From: Sphingomonas sp. ERG5
Lineage (GTDB): Bacteria; Pseudomonadota; Alphaproteobacteria; Sphingomonadales; Sphingomonadaceae
Reading direction: 5' to 3'
Length of the DNA stretch: 64,000 nt
Assembly (NCBI RefSeq): GCF_000803065.1
Contig: NZ_JSXI01000045.1
Location: 1-64,000, forward strand
The notes under the pieces are model-generated. The model ran no database searches and was not told where the DNA came from. It saw only the letters and a program-made list of their open reading frames with translations. Positions 50,527 to 60,560 of this stretch are shown in pieces (position 1 is the stretch's first letter; the number at the start of each line of letters is the position of its first letter). Position numbers and translations under genes: made by a program.

Positions 50527-52452
50527 TCACGCCGGATTATGCTTTGCCAGGAACGCCTCCAGCCGCTTCAGGAAGTCGATAATGTCCTCGCGCTTCTGCA
50601 GGCCGTGCTTGGCGGTCGGATAGAAAGCGGCGTCGGCGGCGACGCCGCGTTTCTTCAGCGCGGCAATCATCTGATGCGATTGCTTGGCGGGAACATTGTC
50701 GTCCTTCTCACCATGCGCGATGAAGACAGGGATGGTCAGTCGGGTCGACTGGGCGAGGGGTGACACGGCGTTCAGATCCTGTTTCTCCGCGCCCTCGACC
50801 TTGGCCTGCCATGCCTTGAAATAGCGTGGCGCACTGAAACTGCGGCGGTCGAAACGAAGCATGCCGGGCACGTCCATGACGCCGGCGAGGCTGACCGCGC
50901 AGCGATAGCGTTCGGGGTTGCGGATTGCGCCCCACATCGCGGCATAGCCGCCATAGGATATGCCCATGATGCAGACGCGCTTGGCGTCGACCTTGCCCGT
51001 CTTGATCAGCCAGTCGACTCCGTCATCGACATCGTCCTGCATCGCCCGGCCCCATTGGCCATAGCCCTTTTCGACATAATCCTTGCCATAGCCGGTGGAG
51101 CCGCGGAAATTGGGCTGCAACACGGCATAGCCCCGGCTCGCCAGGAACTGGACATAGGGGTCATAGTCCCAGGTGTCGCGCGCGTGCGGCCCGCCATGCG
51201 GCATCACGATCAGCGGCAGGTCCTTCGCCTCACGGCCGAGTGGCAGGGTCAGGTAACCGGGAATGGACAGGCCGTCGCGCGCGGCATATTTCACCGGCGC
51301 GACGGGCGCGAGCGTCACATCGGCCAGCTTGTCATAAGGCTTCGCGACGGGGAACATCTTGTTCTCGGCGCGGTCATAGACATAATAGGCCCCGGGATCG
51401 GCGCCGCTGCCCGACCAGACAAGCAAGCGATTGCCATCGCGACTGCCGTTCAGCACGATATTCTCGGCGTTCTTAAGTGCCCGGTCGAGCTTGGTCTGTA
51501 GCACGCGTTTGCCGGCATCGAGCCAGGATATGCGAAAGCGGTCGTCGGTATAGGAGATACCGTTGATCACGCCGCTGCGCGGATCGACGACGACGCTCGT
51601 GATATCGACCTCGGGATTCTCATAAATGGCTGCACCAATCGTACCGGTGCGAAAATTATAGGCATAGGCGCCGAACCGGCCGGTCCGGGCGTTGGTCAGG
51701 ATGATGCCGTCATCCGCGCTGCTCATGAAGCGCACGCCGTCCACCGCGCCGTCGTCGCCGGACGGCTTTTCCTTGCGTCTGATCGGTTTCAGCGGTTCTT
51801 CCGCCGTAGCGCGATACCACATCGTCCAGCGATCGGCGTCATAGGAGATGCCCGCACGAACCACGCCCGACTGGTCCGCGAACCAGTTCCACACGTTGGG
51901 ACGTTCTTTCTCGATCTTGGTCACCTTTCCCGTGGCAAGTTCGATACGCTTGACCGAGGGCGTGGAGAGCACATCGTCCTGGCTCGCCACCAGCAGCCAG
52001 CCCCCGTCCGGATCGACATGGAGGATGTCTCCCGCCATGATCCCGCGACTTTTGGGGTCGAGCATCTTCACCGTGCCAGCGGCCAGTTCGACGGCAAAAA
52101 GCCGCCAAATGGGGATCGGTGTGCCGTACCAGTCCATGTTGGTCGTGACGGTCACCAAAACCCGTTCATTCCCGGCCCATTGGATATCGGAGAGTGTCGC
52201 CTCGCCCAGTTCGACAACCTGGCGGCCGGCATCTTTATCGGCGGGAAAGACGAGCAGCCTGTTCTTGTCGTCGGCCGCGGCGAACGCGGCGATTCGGGTG
52301 CCATCCGGTGACAGCACCGGCCTCGACAGGAAAGGCGTGTCGGCAAAGGTTTCGACGGGAATCGGAATCGGAATCGGCCGGTCGGCCGCCTGCACGGTGC
52401 CCGGCGTCAGCGAAAGAGCAAGCGCCAACGCCCCGATCAATCCCCGAATCAT
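50527..52452 (-). CDS. S9 family prolyl-oligopeptidase-type peptidase, exported (copy 1)
   Basis: A 641-residue exported serine peptidase with a signal peptide (GLIGALALALSLTPGTVQA). Residues 30-370 would form a beta-propeller with repeated blades; the C-terminal alpha/beta hydrolase contains the nucleophile serine in GISYGGYAA, an aspartate in HGEKDDNVP and a histidine in TAKHGLQ. It cleaves short peptides, probably in the periplasm. It is a tandem paralogue of the next gene upstream, with a shared element before the start (52499-52534). Confidence 0.92.
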   Translation of the reverse strand: MIRGLIGALALALSLTPGTVQAADRPIPIPIPVETFADTPFLSRPVLSPDGTRIAAFAAADDKNRLLVFPADKDAGRQVVELGEATLSDIQWAGNERVLVTVTTNMDWYGTPIPIWRLFAVELAAGTVKMLDPKSRGIMAGDILHVDPDGGWLLVASQDDVLSTPSVKRIELATGKVTKIEKERPNVWNWFADQSGVVRAGISYDADRWTMWYRATAEEPLKPIRRKEKPSGDDGAVDGVRFMSSADDGIILTNARTGRFGAYAYNFRTGTIGAAIYENPEVDITSVVVDPRSGVINGISYTDDRFRISWLDAGKRVLQTKLDRALKNAENIVLNGSRDGNRLLVWSGSGADPGAYYVYDRAENKMFPVAKPYDKLADVTLAPVAPVKYAARDGLSIPGYLTLPLGREAKDLPLIVMPHGGPHARDTWDYDPYVQFLASRGYAVLQPNFRGSTGYGKDYVEKGYGQWGRAMQDDVDDGVDWLIKTGKVDAKRVCIMGISYGGYAAMWGAIRNPERYRCAVSLAGVMDVPGMLRFDRRSFSAPRYFKAWQAKVEGAEKQDLNAVSPLAQSTRLTIPVFIAHGEKDDNVPAKQSHQMIAALKKRGVAADAAFYPTAKHGLQKREDIIDFLKRLEAFLAKHNPA

Positions 52453-52498
52453 TTTACCATCGCCCCCGAAACCCCTGGCGATGGCTTAAACCACGTCA

Positions 52499-52534
52499 CA
52501 GCCGCTTGAAAGCATTGCCAAAAGCGAATGCATC
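52499..52534 (-). promoter_or_regulatory. Duplicated upstream element, copy 1
   Basis: The 21 bp at 52499-52519 are identical to 54590-54610, and the next 15 bp match at 12 positions. Both copies lie about 50 bp upstream of an S9 peptidase start, so they probably carry the promoter (minus-strand TTGGCA inside) or a shared control site kept after tandem duplication. Confidence 0.65.
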
Positions 52535-52587
52535 CACGCCGGGTCCTTCGGGCCATAGCGGTCTTCTTCGGTGCCGGGATATGGATC

Positions 52588-54537
52588 CTATGCCGGATTA
52601 TATTCCTTCAGAAACGCCTCGAGTTCGGTCAGAAACTGGGCGCGGTCGGCCTGGCGCGAGAAATGATGATCGCCGAGCGGCTGCTCGACATAGCGATAGG
52701 GCTTGCCCGCCGCCTTCAGCTTTTCGACCATCTCGCGCGATTGCTTGACCGGAACGACGCGGTCGGCCTTGCCATGCATGATCAGCATCGGCACGCCGAA
52801 TTCGGTGGCATGGTTGATCGGCGATACGGTCTTCAGGTCCGGCGCCTGCAGGCGCATCCAGTCGCCGCGCGCGCCACTGTTGAGGAAACGACTATCGTAG
52901 CGCAGCATCGCCGGCATGTCGGAGACCCCGGCATAGGACACCGCGCAGCGATACAGCCCGGTGTCGCGCTGCGCCGCGCGGAACGCGGCATAACCGCCAT
53001 AGGATGCCCCGACGATGCACACCCGCTTGGCATCCGCCAGGCCGCTGCCGGTTGCCCATTTAACCGCATCGACCAGATCGTCCTGCATCGCCAGGCCCCA
53101 TTGCCCCTGGCCTTTTTCGGCAAAAGCGGTGCCATAGCCGGACGAGCCGCGATAATTGGGCTGCAACACGGCATAGCCGCGGCTGGCGAGGAACTGCGTC
53201 CACCAGTCCCAGCTCTCGTCGTCGCGCGCGAACGGGCCGCCATGCGGCATCAGGATCAGCGGCAAGCCCTTCGCCGTCTTGCCCTTGGGCGTGGTGAGCA
53301 CCGCGGAAATCTCCAGTCCGTCGCGCGCCTTGTACGTCACCGTGCTGACCGGCGATTGGGCATCGGTGCCCAGCGCATCGCTGATTTTCGCGAGCATACG
53401 CAGCCTGCCCTCGTCCGGGCGATAGACATAATAGGCGCCGGGTCGGTCGGCGCCGGCGACCTTGACGATCAGCACGCTGAAATCGCTACTCCAGGAGGTG
53501 ATCTGCGCGTGGCGCGCGCCGATTGCCTTGTCGATATCGGCCTGGATCTTCGCCAGAACGGGGTCGAACCATTGGGTACGCGCGTGCGTGTCCGTATAGC
53601 GTACGCCAATCATCCGCGTGCCGGTGGCGTCGGGAATGATCCCGCCGATATCATAGCCCGGCTTGCCGAAAATCTTCTCGCCGGTCTTCAGCGTGGAAAG
53701 ATCAAAGGCGTAGAGCGCGTTGAAGCCGTCATCGTCGTCGAATGCGAGCGCCTTGCCGGTTTCGGGCAGGAACATTGCGGGAAGGCTGCCGAGCGAAGCA
53801 CCGCGGCCGCGCGCCTTGCTGACGGTGTGAAACTGCTTGGTCCGGTCGTCGCGATAGAGCAGGCGATAGGATCGGTTGTCGTCGTTATAGGCGACGCCCA
53901 TGCGCACCGTGCCCGCGCCATCGGTGAACCAGCTCGAGACCTTGTCGGTCGATGGGACGACGCGGACGCTTTTGCCTGTGCTGACATCGAAATCGCGCAC
54001 CTCGGGCCAGAACCCCACATCGTTCGAATAGATCGATGTCTGCATGGCGAGCAGGATATGCGGCGACCCGTCACGCGCCATCCACAACACATTGCCGGCA
54101 TTCTGCGCTGCGGTCTTTGCGCCCAGCATGATGATCTTCTTGCCGTCCGCGCTGATCGAAGCGGTGCGGGACAGGTACCAGTCGTCGCCCTCCACTTTCT
54201 CCGTCGCGCCGATACTGGCGATCAGCCAGTCATTGTTGATCCATTCCCAATTGTTGAGATCATTCTCGCCCATCCCGATCGTGACGATCTTCTTCACATC
54301 GCCAAGCGGCACGATAGCCAGGCGCAACTGCCCGGCAACGGCGATCCGCGCGGCGATCCTGGTGCCGTCGGGCGACAGTTCCGGTGCGGTCAGGAAAGGC
54401 AGGCTGGCGAAATGGTCGATCGGAATAGGGGGTGTCGCCAGGGTCGTCGCCGAGGCCGTTGACGGGGCAGGCGATTGCGCCGCGGACGGGCCGACTGCCG
54501 CGATTACGGCAAATGCCCCGATCAATTTCCGAATCAT
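52588..54537 (-). CDS. S9 family prolyl-oligopeptidase-type peptidase, exported (copy 2)
   Basis: A 649-residue exported serine peptidase and paralogue of copy 1, with a signal peptide (MIRKLIGAFAVIAAVG to SAAQ). The nucleophile serine is in GASYGGYAA, the aspartate is in HGKADRVVP, and the histidine is in LGDHHFSR. The charged propeller residues differ from copy 1, so substrate range may differ. ATG 54537 begins the same MIR-LIGA pattern as copy 1; the frame extends to 54567. It is followed 135 bp later by copy 1. Confidence 0.92.
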   Translation of the reverse strand: MIRKLIGAFAVIAAVGPSAAQSPAPSTASATTLATPPIPIDHFASLPFLTAPELSPDGTRIAARIAVAGQLRLAIVPLGDVKKIVTIGMGENDLNNWEWINNDWLIASIGATEKVEGDDWYLSRTASISADGKKIIMLGAKTAAQNAGNVLWMARDGSPHILLAMQTSIYSNDVGFWPEVRDFDVSTGKSVRVVPSTDKVSSWFTDGAGTVRMGVAYNDDNRSYRLLYRDDRTKQFHTVSKARGRGASLGSLPAMFLPETGKALAFDDDDGFNALYAFDLSTLKTGEKIFGKPGYDIGGIIPDATGTRMIGVRYTDTHARTQWFDPVLAKIQADIDKAIGARHAQITSWSSDFSVLIVKVAGADRPGAYYVYRPDEGRLRMLAKISDALGTDAQSPVSTVTYKARDGLEISAVLTTPKGKTAKGLPLILMPHGGPFARDDESWDWWTQFLASRGYAVLQPNYRGSSGYGTAFAEKGQGQWGLAMQDDLVDAVKWATGSGLADAKRVCIVGASYGGYAAFRAAQRDTGLYRCAVSYAGVSDMPAMLRYDSRFLNSGARGDWMRLQAPDLKTVSPINHATEFGVPMLIMHGKADRVVPVKQSREMVEKLKAAGKPYRYVEQPLGDHHFSRQADRAQFLTELEAFLKEYNPA

Positions 54538-54589
54538 ATCCCCCGCCCCGATCTCATGCCCCGACAACGCATATTAATATCGCGCCGTG

Positions 54590-54625
54590 CAGCCGCTTGA
54601 AAGCATTGCCGAAAGAGAATGTATC
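54590..54625 (-). promoter_or_regulatory. Duplicated upstream element, copy 2
   Basis: Matches 52499-52534 as described there. It lies 53 bp upstream of the start of the second S9 peptidase and 20 bp from the terminator of hppA. Confidence 0.65.
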
Positions 54626-54645
54626 GAGATGGGCAAAACGGAAAC

Positions 54646-54673
54646 GGCCCGCGCGGACATCTCCGCGCGGGCC
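54646..54673 (-). terminator. Intrinsic terminator of hppA
   Basis: GGCCCGCGCGGA at 54646-54657 pairs perfectly with 54662-54673 (12-bp stem, 4-nt loop). On the minus strand the stem is followed by GTTTCCGTTTTG, a T-rich run. It lies 28 bp after the hppA stop. Confidence 0.8.
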
Positions 54674-54700
54674 GTTCCTGCGACCGGAAGATCGGGCCTG

Positions 54701-56824
54701 TCAGGCGGCGTGAGCCAGTGCCGCGAGCAGCAGCAAGGCCACGATGTTGGTGATCTTGATCATCGGGTTGACCGCCGGGCCCGCCGTATCCTTGTACGGG
54801 TCGCCAACGGTGTCGCCGGTCACTGCCGCCTTATGGGCTTCGCTGCCCTTGCCGCCGTGATTGCCATCCTCGATGTACTTCTTGGCATTGTCCCAGGCGC
54901 CGCCGCCCGACGTCATCGAGATGGCGACGAACAGGCCCGACACGATCACGCCGAGCAGCAATGCGCCGAGCGCCGCGAAGCCGCTCGCCTGGTTCGATAC
55001 CGCGGTGATGATGAAATACACCGCGATCGGTGCGAGCACCGGCAGCAGCGACGGGATGATCATCTCCTTGATCGCCGCCTTGGTGACGAGGTCGACGGTA
55101 CGGGCATAGTCGGGACGGCTGGTCCCTTCCATGATGCCGGGATTGTCGCGGAACTGCGCGCGGACGTCCTCGACCACCGAGCCCGCCGCACGGCCGACCG
55201 CGGTCATGCCGAACGCGCCGAAGCTGAACGGCAGCAACGCGCCGAGCAGCAGGCCGACGATGACATACGGGTTGGAGAGCGAGAAATCGACGTTGAGGTC
55301 GGGGAAATAGATCCCGAGATCGGTCGTATACGCGCCGAACAGCACCAGCGCGGCCAGTGCCGCCGAGCCAATCGCATAGCCCTTGGTCACGGCCTTGGTC
55401 GTGTTGCCGACCGCGTCGAGCGCATCGGTGCGATGACGGACATCGTCGGGCAGGCCGGCCATTTCGGCGATCCCGCCGGCATTGTCGGTGACCGGGCCAT
55501 AGGCGTCCAGCGCCACGACCATGCCGGCCAGCGCCAGCATCGCGGTCGCGCCGAAGGCGATGCCGATCACGCCCGCCAGCTGATAGGTGGCGATGACGGC
55601 GATCGAAATGACGATCGTCGGCAATGCCGGGCTTTCGAGGCTGACCGCGAGGCCCTGGATGACGTTGGTGCCATGGCCGGTTTCCGACGCCTTGGCGATC
55701 GACTTGACCGGGCGGTAATTGGTGCCGGTGTAATATTCGGTGATCCACACCAGGGCGCCGGTCAGCGCGAGGCCGATCATCATGCACCAGAACAGGTCCA
55801 TGCCGGTGAAGCCGGCATGGGCCACGCCGGGTTCGAGGAATGATGCGCCGCCGATCACGGTGTGCATGTCGCCAAGTGTGTACTGGGTGGCGAAATAGAT
55901 TGCCGGGATCGACAGGATGACCGTGGTCCAGAAGCCCTTGTAGAGCGCGCCCATGATCGAATTGTTGCTGCCGAGGCGCACCATATAGGTGCCGATGATC
56001 GAAGTGATGATGCACACGCCGCCGACGATCAGCGGCAGACCCATCAGTGCGAGGAGTTCGCCGGCCGAGGCCTGGACGAGCAAGGCGATCGACACCATCG
56101 TCACGCCGAGCGTCACGACATAGGTTTCGAACAGATCGGCGGCCATGCCCGCGCAGTCGCCGACATTGTCGCCGACATTGTCGGCGATGGTCGCGGGGTT
56201 GCGGGGATCGTCCTCCGGAATGCCCGCCTCGACCTTGCCGACCAGGTCGGCGCCGACGTCGGCGGCCTTGGTGAAGATGCCGCCGCCGAGGCGCGCGAAG
56301 ATCGAGATCAGCGAGGCCCCGAAGGCGAGCGCGACGAGCGAATCGATGACGATGCGGTCGGTCGGCGCGTGGCCGGCGGGGCCGGTCAGATACCAGAAGA
56401 AGCCGGAGATCGCGAGCAGGCCGAGGCCCGCCACCAGCATGCCGGTGACCGCGCCCGAGCGGAACGCCATGGTCAGGCCGCCCTGCAGCGAAGTGCGCGC
56501 GGCCTCTGCCGTGCGGACATTGGCTTTGACCGACACGTTCATGCCGATGAAGCCGGTCACGCCCGACAGGATCGCGCCGATCGCGAAGCCGATCGCGGAC
56601 ACCCAGCCGAGGAAATAGGCGACCAGCGCGGCGACGACGATGCCGACAATGCCGATGGTGCGATACTGACGGCCGAGATAGGCCTTGGCGCCTTCAGCGA
56701 TTGCCGCCGCGATATCCTGCATCTTTTCGTTGCCCGGGCTCGCGGCGAGCACCTGGCGGCTGGTGATGATGCCGTACACTACGGCAATCAGGCCGCAGAT
56801 TATGGCGGCATAGACAATCGTCAT
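54701..56824 (-). CDS. hppA: Membrane-bound proton-translocating pyrophosphatase
   Basis: A 707-residue inner-membrane enzyme that splits pyrophosphate and pumps protons. About sixteen hydrophobic segments and the pyrophosphate-binding signature [11 protein letters not shown] followed by [19 protein letters not shown] are present, with [11 protein letters not shown] near the start. The segment [18 protein letters not shown] carries lysine after GNTT, which marks the potassium-independent subgroup (GNTTAA in the dependent one). It lies downstream of thiL on the same strand and ends in a clear terminator. Confidence 0.96.
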   Translation of the reverse strand: MTIVYAAIICGLIAVVYGIITSRQVLAASPGNEKMQDIAAAIAEGAKAYLGRQYRTIGIVGIVVAALVAYFLGWVSAIGFAIGAILSGVTGFIGMNVSVKANVRTAEAARTSLQGGLTMAFRSGAVTGMLVAGLGLLAISGFFWYLTGPAGHAPTDRIVIDSLVALAFGASLISIFARLGGGIFTKAADVGADLVGKVEAGIPEDDPRNPATIADNVGDNVGDCAGMAADLFETYVVTLGVTMVSIALLVQASAGELLALMGLPLIVGGVCIITSIIGTYMVRLGSNNSIMGALYKGFWTTVILSIPAIYFATQYTLGDMHTVIGGASFLEPGVAHAGFTGMDLFWCMMIGLALTGALVWITEYYTGTNYRPVKSIAKASETGHGTNVIQGLAVSLESPALPTIVISIAVIATYQLAGVIGIAFGATAMLALAGMVVALDAYGPVTDNAGGIAEMAGLPDDVRHRTDALDAVGNTTKAVTKGYAIGSAALAALVLFGAYTTDLGIYFPDLNVDFSLSNPYVIVGLLLGALLPFSFGAFGMTAVGRAAGSVVEDVRAQFRDNPGIMEGTSRPDYARTVDLVTKAAIKEMIIPSLLPVLAPIAVYFIITAVSNQASGFAALGALLLGVIVSGLFVAISMTSGGGAWDNAKKYIEDGNHGGKGSEAHKAAVTGDTVGDPYKDTAGPAVNPMIKITNIVALLLLAALAHAA

Positions 56825-56928
56825 GCTGATCCTTCCCCTTTATGTCGCTTGGGACGGATGGTCAGGCTGACCGCGTCCCCTACGGTTTGGCGAAAGGTAT
56901 AAGGCGGGTAACGCGGAGCGCAACCCGG

Positions 56929-57828
56929 TCAGATGTCGTGCTGAAATCCCAGATGAGCCGGAAGTGGCAGCACATCGCCATCATCGTGCAGGATCAGCCC
57001 GGCACCGGGGTCGAACCGGCCGATCCGGGTCGCCGGGATGGGCGGGGGGCGATCGGCGGGCGCGGCGAACAGCAGCTCATAATCGTCCCCTGCGGTCGCG
57101 GCGGCCAGGCGCGCGTCGCGGGTGCGGCCGGCAAAGTCGATATAGGCGGACGAGAGCGGCACAGCGGTCAGGTCGATCGTCACCGCCAGCCCCGATGTCT
57201 CGGCCATGCGCCGCGCGTCGATCAGCAGTCCGTCCGATACATCCATCATCGCATGGGCATAGGGACCAAGCGCGCGGCCCTCGGCAAGACGCGGATGGGG
57301 ACGGCGATACGCGGCCAGCAGGTCGTCGTGCCCGGGCTTGCCCCGCGCGATGGCCAGGCCCGCGCCGGCATCGCCGATCGTGCCGGTGACATAGAGCAGG
57401 TCGCCCGGCTTCGCGCCCGAGCGCGGCGGCGCGGCGGCATCGCCGCCGATCGCGGTGAGCGTCAGGATGCGGGGCGCGCCCCTGGGCAACGACACCGTAT
57501 CGCCGCCGAGCAGCGGCGTAGCGAAGGTTTCGAGCACGTGGCGCAGGCCGGAGAGGAAGGCCGTGTCCCAGGCGCTGCCGCTCAGCGGATAGTTGAGCAA
57601 TACCCCGACCGGCGTCGCGCCCTTGGCGGCGAGATCGGACAAATTGGTCACGACGAGCTTCCACGCCACGTCCCCGGGCAAGTCGCCGGGCAGGAAATGG
57701 ATCGTCTCGACGATCGTGTCGGTGGTCAGGACATAGGGACCGAGGCTCGCCGTATCGTCGGACAGGCCGTTCGCGCCGGGATGGAGCGGCAAGCTGCGCA
57801 GCGCGACGAGAAAATCGGCTTCGGTCAT
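56929..57828 (-). CDS. thiL: Thiamine-monophosphate kinase
   Basis: A 299-residue kinase making thiamine diphosphate from thiamine monophosphate and ATP, the last step of the pathway. Conserved parts are LSDDTASLG, LTTDTIVETIHF, LVVTNLSDLAAKGATPVG, GGDTVSLP, and DVSDGLLIDARRMAE. The N-terminus is short compared with E. coli ThiL (starts MTEADFLVALRSL). It follows nusB by 26 bp, the common nusB-thiL pairing. Confidence 0.95.
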   Translation of the reverse strand: MTEADFLVALRSLPLHPGANGLSDDTASLGPYVLTTDTIVETIHFLPGDLPGDVAWKLVVTNLSDLAAKGATPVGVLLNYPLSGSAWDTAFLSGLRHVLETFATPLLGGDTVSLPRGAPRILTLTAIGGDAAAPPRSGAKPGDLLYVTGTIGDAGAGLAIARGKPGHDDLLAAYRRPHPRLAEGRALGPYAHAMMDVSDGLLIDARRMAETSGLAVTIDLTAVPLSSAYIDFAGRTRDARLAAATAGDDYELLFAAPADRPPPIPATRIGRFDPGAGLILHDDGDVLPLPAHLGFQHDI

Positions 57829-57854
57829 AGTCTCAACCTTTCCGGCGGCGCGGC

Positions 57855-58313
57855 TTAAGTCCGGACATCTTTCGCGATCCCATCCAGCAGCCCGTTGACG
57901 AACCCCGCCTCGCGCTTGTCGAAAAAGGCATGCGCGACATCGACATATTCGGTGATCACCGTACCGACCGGCACATCGGGCCGCGCCAGCAGTTCATAGG
58001 TTCCGGCGCGCAGGATCGCGCGCATCGCCTTGTCGAGCCGAGTCATGCTCCAACCCTTGGCGAGCTTCGCGGCGATCGCCGTATCGATCTCTTCGAGCCG
58101 GGCATGCGTGCCCTTGACGATGTCGTCGAAGAAATCGACTTCCGCCTCGGCATACTCCGCATCCTCGATCGTCGCGCCGAGCCGGTGATTGTGAAATTCG
58201 TGGAGCAGCGACGGGATCGCCGTGCCCTCCATCTCATGCTGATACAGTGCTTGCGCGGCGGCAAGGCGCGCGGCGGCGCGGGCCTTGGAACGGGGTGCGG
58301 TACGTTGGGACAT
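57855..58313 (-). CDS. nusB: Transcription antitermination factor NusB
   Basis: A 152-residue all-helical factor that binds boxA RNA with S10 (NusE) to prevent early termination in rRNA operons. The family segments ARLAAAQALYQHEMEGT, RAILRAGTYELLARPDVPVGTVITEYVDVAHAF and GFVNGLLDGIAK are clear. ATG 58313 gives the usual start; ATG 58325 is in frame four residues earlier. It lies between hisD and thiL. Confidence 0.94.
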   Translation of the reverse strand: MSQRTAPRSKARAAARLAAAQALYQHEMEGTAIPSLLHEFHNHRLGATIEDAEYAEAEVDFFDDIVKGTHARLEEIDTAIAAKLAKGWSMTRLDKAMRAILRAGTYELLARPDVPVGTVITEYVDVAHAFFDKREAGFVNGLLDGIAKDVRT

Positions 58314-58399
58314 TATCGAGCCCATAACCGAGGAAGTGGCTCAGGTGAACCTTGCTCTTCTCTGGGCTCTTCTCCGAGCTCTTTTCCGGCGGCGAAAGC

Positions 58400-59683
58400 C
58401 TAGAGCCGCAACGCCACCGATTTCGCATGTGCCGGCAGCCCTTCGGCCTCGGCCAGCGCCACGGCGGCCGGGCCGATCGCGGCAAGCGCAGCCGCGTCGC
58501 ATTGCAGGAAACTGGTGCGTTTCATGAAATCGAGCACTGACAAGCCACTGGCGAAACGCGCGCGCCGGCCGGTGGGCAGGACGTGATTCGGCCCGGCGAC
58601 ATAATCGCCGATCGCCTCGGGCGTGTGGCGGCCGAGAAACACCGATCCGGCATGGCGGACGCGGTCGAACAAGGCTTGCGGATCGTCGCAGGCCAGTTCG
58701 AGATGTTCGGGTGCGAGGCGGTCGACCAGCGGCATCGCCTCGCCCAGGTCGGCGGTGACGATGATCGCGCCGTTCGCATCCCAGCTGTCCCGCGCGACGC
58801 GGGCGGTGGAAAGCGCGCCGATCTGCAGGTCGACTGCCTCGGCAACGCGTTCGGCAAAGGCGGCATTGTCGGTAAACAGGATCGACTGGCTGGTCGGGTC
58901 ATGCTCGGCCTGGCTGAGCAAGTCCGCGGCGATCCAGTCGGGATCGTTCCGGCCATCGGCGACGACGACGATTTCCGACGGTCCCGCGACCATGTCGATG
59001 CCGACCACGCCGTAAAGCTGGCGCTTGGCTTCGGCGACCCAGGCATTGCCCGGCCCGGTGATCACATCGACCGCGGCGATCCGTCCGGTGCCATAAGCGA
59101 GCGCGGCAATCGCCTGCGCGCCGCCGATGCGCCAGATTTCGTCGACCCCGGCGATATGCGCGGCGGCGAGCACCAGCGGGTTGATCTCGCCGTCCGGAGT
59201 CGGCGTGACCATGACGAGGCGTTCGACGCCCGCGACCTTGGCGGGGATCGCGTTCATCAGCACCGATGACGGATAGGCCGCGCGGCCGCCGGGAATATAG
59301 ATGCCGGCGTTCTGGATCGCGTTCCAGCGTGCGCCGAGTCGGACCCCGGCACTGTCGGTCGTGTCGCTGTCTTCGGGCTTCTGCTTCTCGTGATAGGCGG
59401 CGATGCGCGCGGCGGCGAGGTCGAGCGCGTCGCGCAATGCGAGGTCGAGCCCGTCATAGGCGGCGATCCACTCGGCCTTCTCGATCCGCCAACCACTCAT
59501 GTTGAGATCGTGGCGGTCGAACTTCCTGGTGAAGGCAGCGATGGCGGAATCGCCCTCGTCGCGGACGCTGGCGATGATCGTGCGCACGTCGCGCGCGACA
59601 TCGGCATCGGTCTCGCGCCGCGCATTGACCAGGATGGTGAAATCACGGTCGAAGCCCGGATCGGAGGTGGAGAGTTTCAGCAC
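58400..59683 (-). CDS. hisD: Histidinol dehydrogenase
   Basis: A 427-residue enzyme for the last two steps of histidine synthesis, oxidising histidinol to histidine with NAD. Recognisable parts are YIPGGRAAYPSSVLMN, GGAQAIAALAYGT, ITGPGNAWVAEAKRQLYG, AGPSEIVVVAD, DLLSQAEHDP (zinc and catalytic His/Glu region) and SVFLGRHTPEAIGDYVAGPNHVLPT. It is 60 bp downstream of hisG on the same strand. Confidence 0.97.
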   Translation of the reverse strand: MLKLSTSDPGFDRDFTILVNARRETDADVARDVRTIIASVRDEGDSAIAAFTRKFDRHDLNMSGWRIEKAEWIAAYDGLDLALRDALDLAAARIAAYHEKQKPEDSDTTDSAGVRLGARWNAIQNAGIYIPGGRAAYPSSVLMNAIPAKVAGVERLVMVTPTPDGEINPLVLAAAHIAGVDEIWRIGGAQAIAALAYGTGRIAAVDVITGPGNAWVAEAKRQLYGVVGIDMVAGPSEIVVVADGRNDPDWIAADLLSQAEHDPTSQSILFTDNAAFAERVAEAVDLQIGALSTARVARDSWDANGAIIVTADLGEAMPLVDRLAPEHLELACDDPQALFDRVRHAGSVFLGRHTPEAIGDYVAGPNHVLPTGRRARFASGLSVLDFMKRTSFLQCDAAALAAIGPAAVALAEAEGLPAHAKSVALRL

Positions 59684-59743
59684 CAGATGCGCGCCCCATG
59701 AAGCTCGTTCGTTGCGAGCGAACGGAGAAAGGGAGGCAATGCG

Positions 59744-60406
59744 CTAGGCTGCACGGGCGTCATCCACTGCTCGCCGGAATGCCTCGACCAGCGGCACGAT
59801 CTCGCCGCGCGTCTTGAACGCGGCGCGGTTGACGATCAGGCGCGACGTCACCTCGGCAATCACTTCGACCTCGACCAGGCCGTTTTCCTTGAGCGTGCGG
59901 CCCGACGACACCAGGTCGACGATCCGCGGCGCCAGACCCAGTAAAGGCGCCAGTTCCATCGCGCCGTTGAGCTTGACGCATTCGGCCTGCACGCCGCGCG
60001 CTTCGAAATGGGCGCGCGTGACATGCGGATATTTGGTCGCGATGCGCACATGGCTCCAGCCGCGCGGATCGTCGGTCGCGGCGAGTGCGGCGGGTTCCGC
60101 GACCGACAAGCGGCAATGACCGATACCCAGATCGACCGGCGCATAGAGTTCAGAATAGTCGAATTCGGCCAGCACGTCCGATCCGACGATGCCGAGCTGC
60201 GCGGCGCCATGCGCGACGAAGGTCGCGACGTCGAACGCGCGGACACGGATCAGGTCGATGCCGGGGTTGCTCGTCGCGAAGCGCAGCGCGCGGCTGTCCT
60301 CGTCGGAAAACGCCGCCTCGGGCTCGATTCCGGCACGCTGCAGCAGCGGCACGGCCTCGGTGAGAATACGCCCCTTGGGCACGGCGATGATGATTGGTGC
60401 GGCCAT
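59744..60406 (-). CDS. hisG: ATP phosphoribosyltransferase, short form
   Basis: A 220-residue enzyme catalysing the first step of histidine synthesis (ATP plus PRPP). The start [18 protein letters not shown] and the PRPP loop region [14 protein letters not shown] are typical. At 220 residues it is the short HisG, which lacks the C-terminal regulatory domain and normally needs HisZ; no hisZ is in the window. A frame continues well upstream of 60406, but the family start is at this ATG. Confidence 0.95.
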   Translation of the reverse strand: MAAPIIIAVPKGRILTEAVPLLQRAGIEPEAAFSDEDSRALRFATSNPGIDLIRVRAFDVATFVAHGAAQLGIVGSDVLAEFDYSELYAPVDLGIGHCRLSVAEPAALAATDDPRGWSHVRIATKYPHVTRAHFEARGVQAECVKLNGAMELAPLLGLAPRIVDLVSSGRTLKENGLVEVEVIAEVTSRLIVNRAAFKTRGEIVPLVEAFRRAVDDARAA

Positions 60407-60467
60407 GATCGAGCGGGGCTTTACTTGGGGGCGTTCGCGGGCGCAACAACGCCCGGCAATCATCACC

Positions 60468-60542
60468 CGTTCGTTTCGAGAGCAGTCGAGAAACCAGCCG
60501 CGCGCGCCCGAGCCAGTTTCTCGACGTCGCCCGAAACGAACG
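60468..60542. repeat. Interspersed inverted repeat, Cys-rich family C
   Basis: CGTTCGTTTCG (60468-60478) and GTCGAGAAAC (60485-60494) are repeated in inverted order at 60516-60525 (GTTTCTCGAC, from 60516) and 60532-60542 (CGAAACGAACG). The two arms enclose a GC-rich loop. It lies between the divergent hisG and DUF2332 genes and may carry or disturb their promoters. (The label only means a third repeat type in this window; it does not encode protein.). Confidence 0.75.
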
Positions 60543-60560
60543 AAGCGAGAAGGGCGTGTC

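Noticed and set aside
58326..58399. Short repeats of GCTCTTCTC type between nusB and hisD
   Set aside because: Only two or three imperfect units in 40 bp; not distinguishable from chance.
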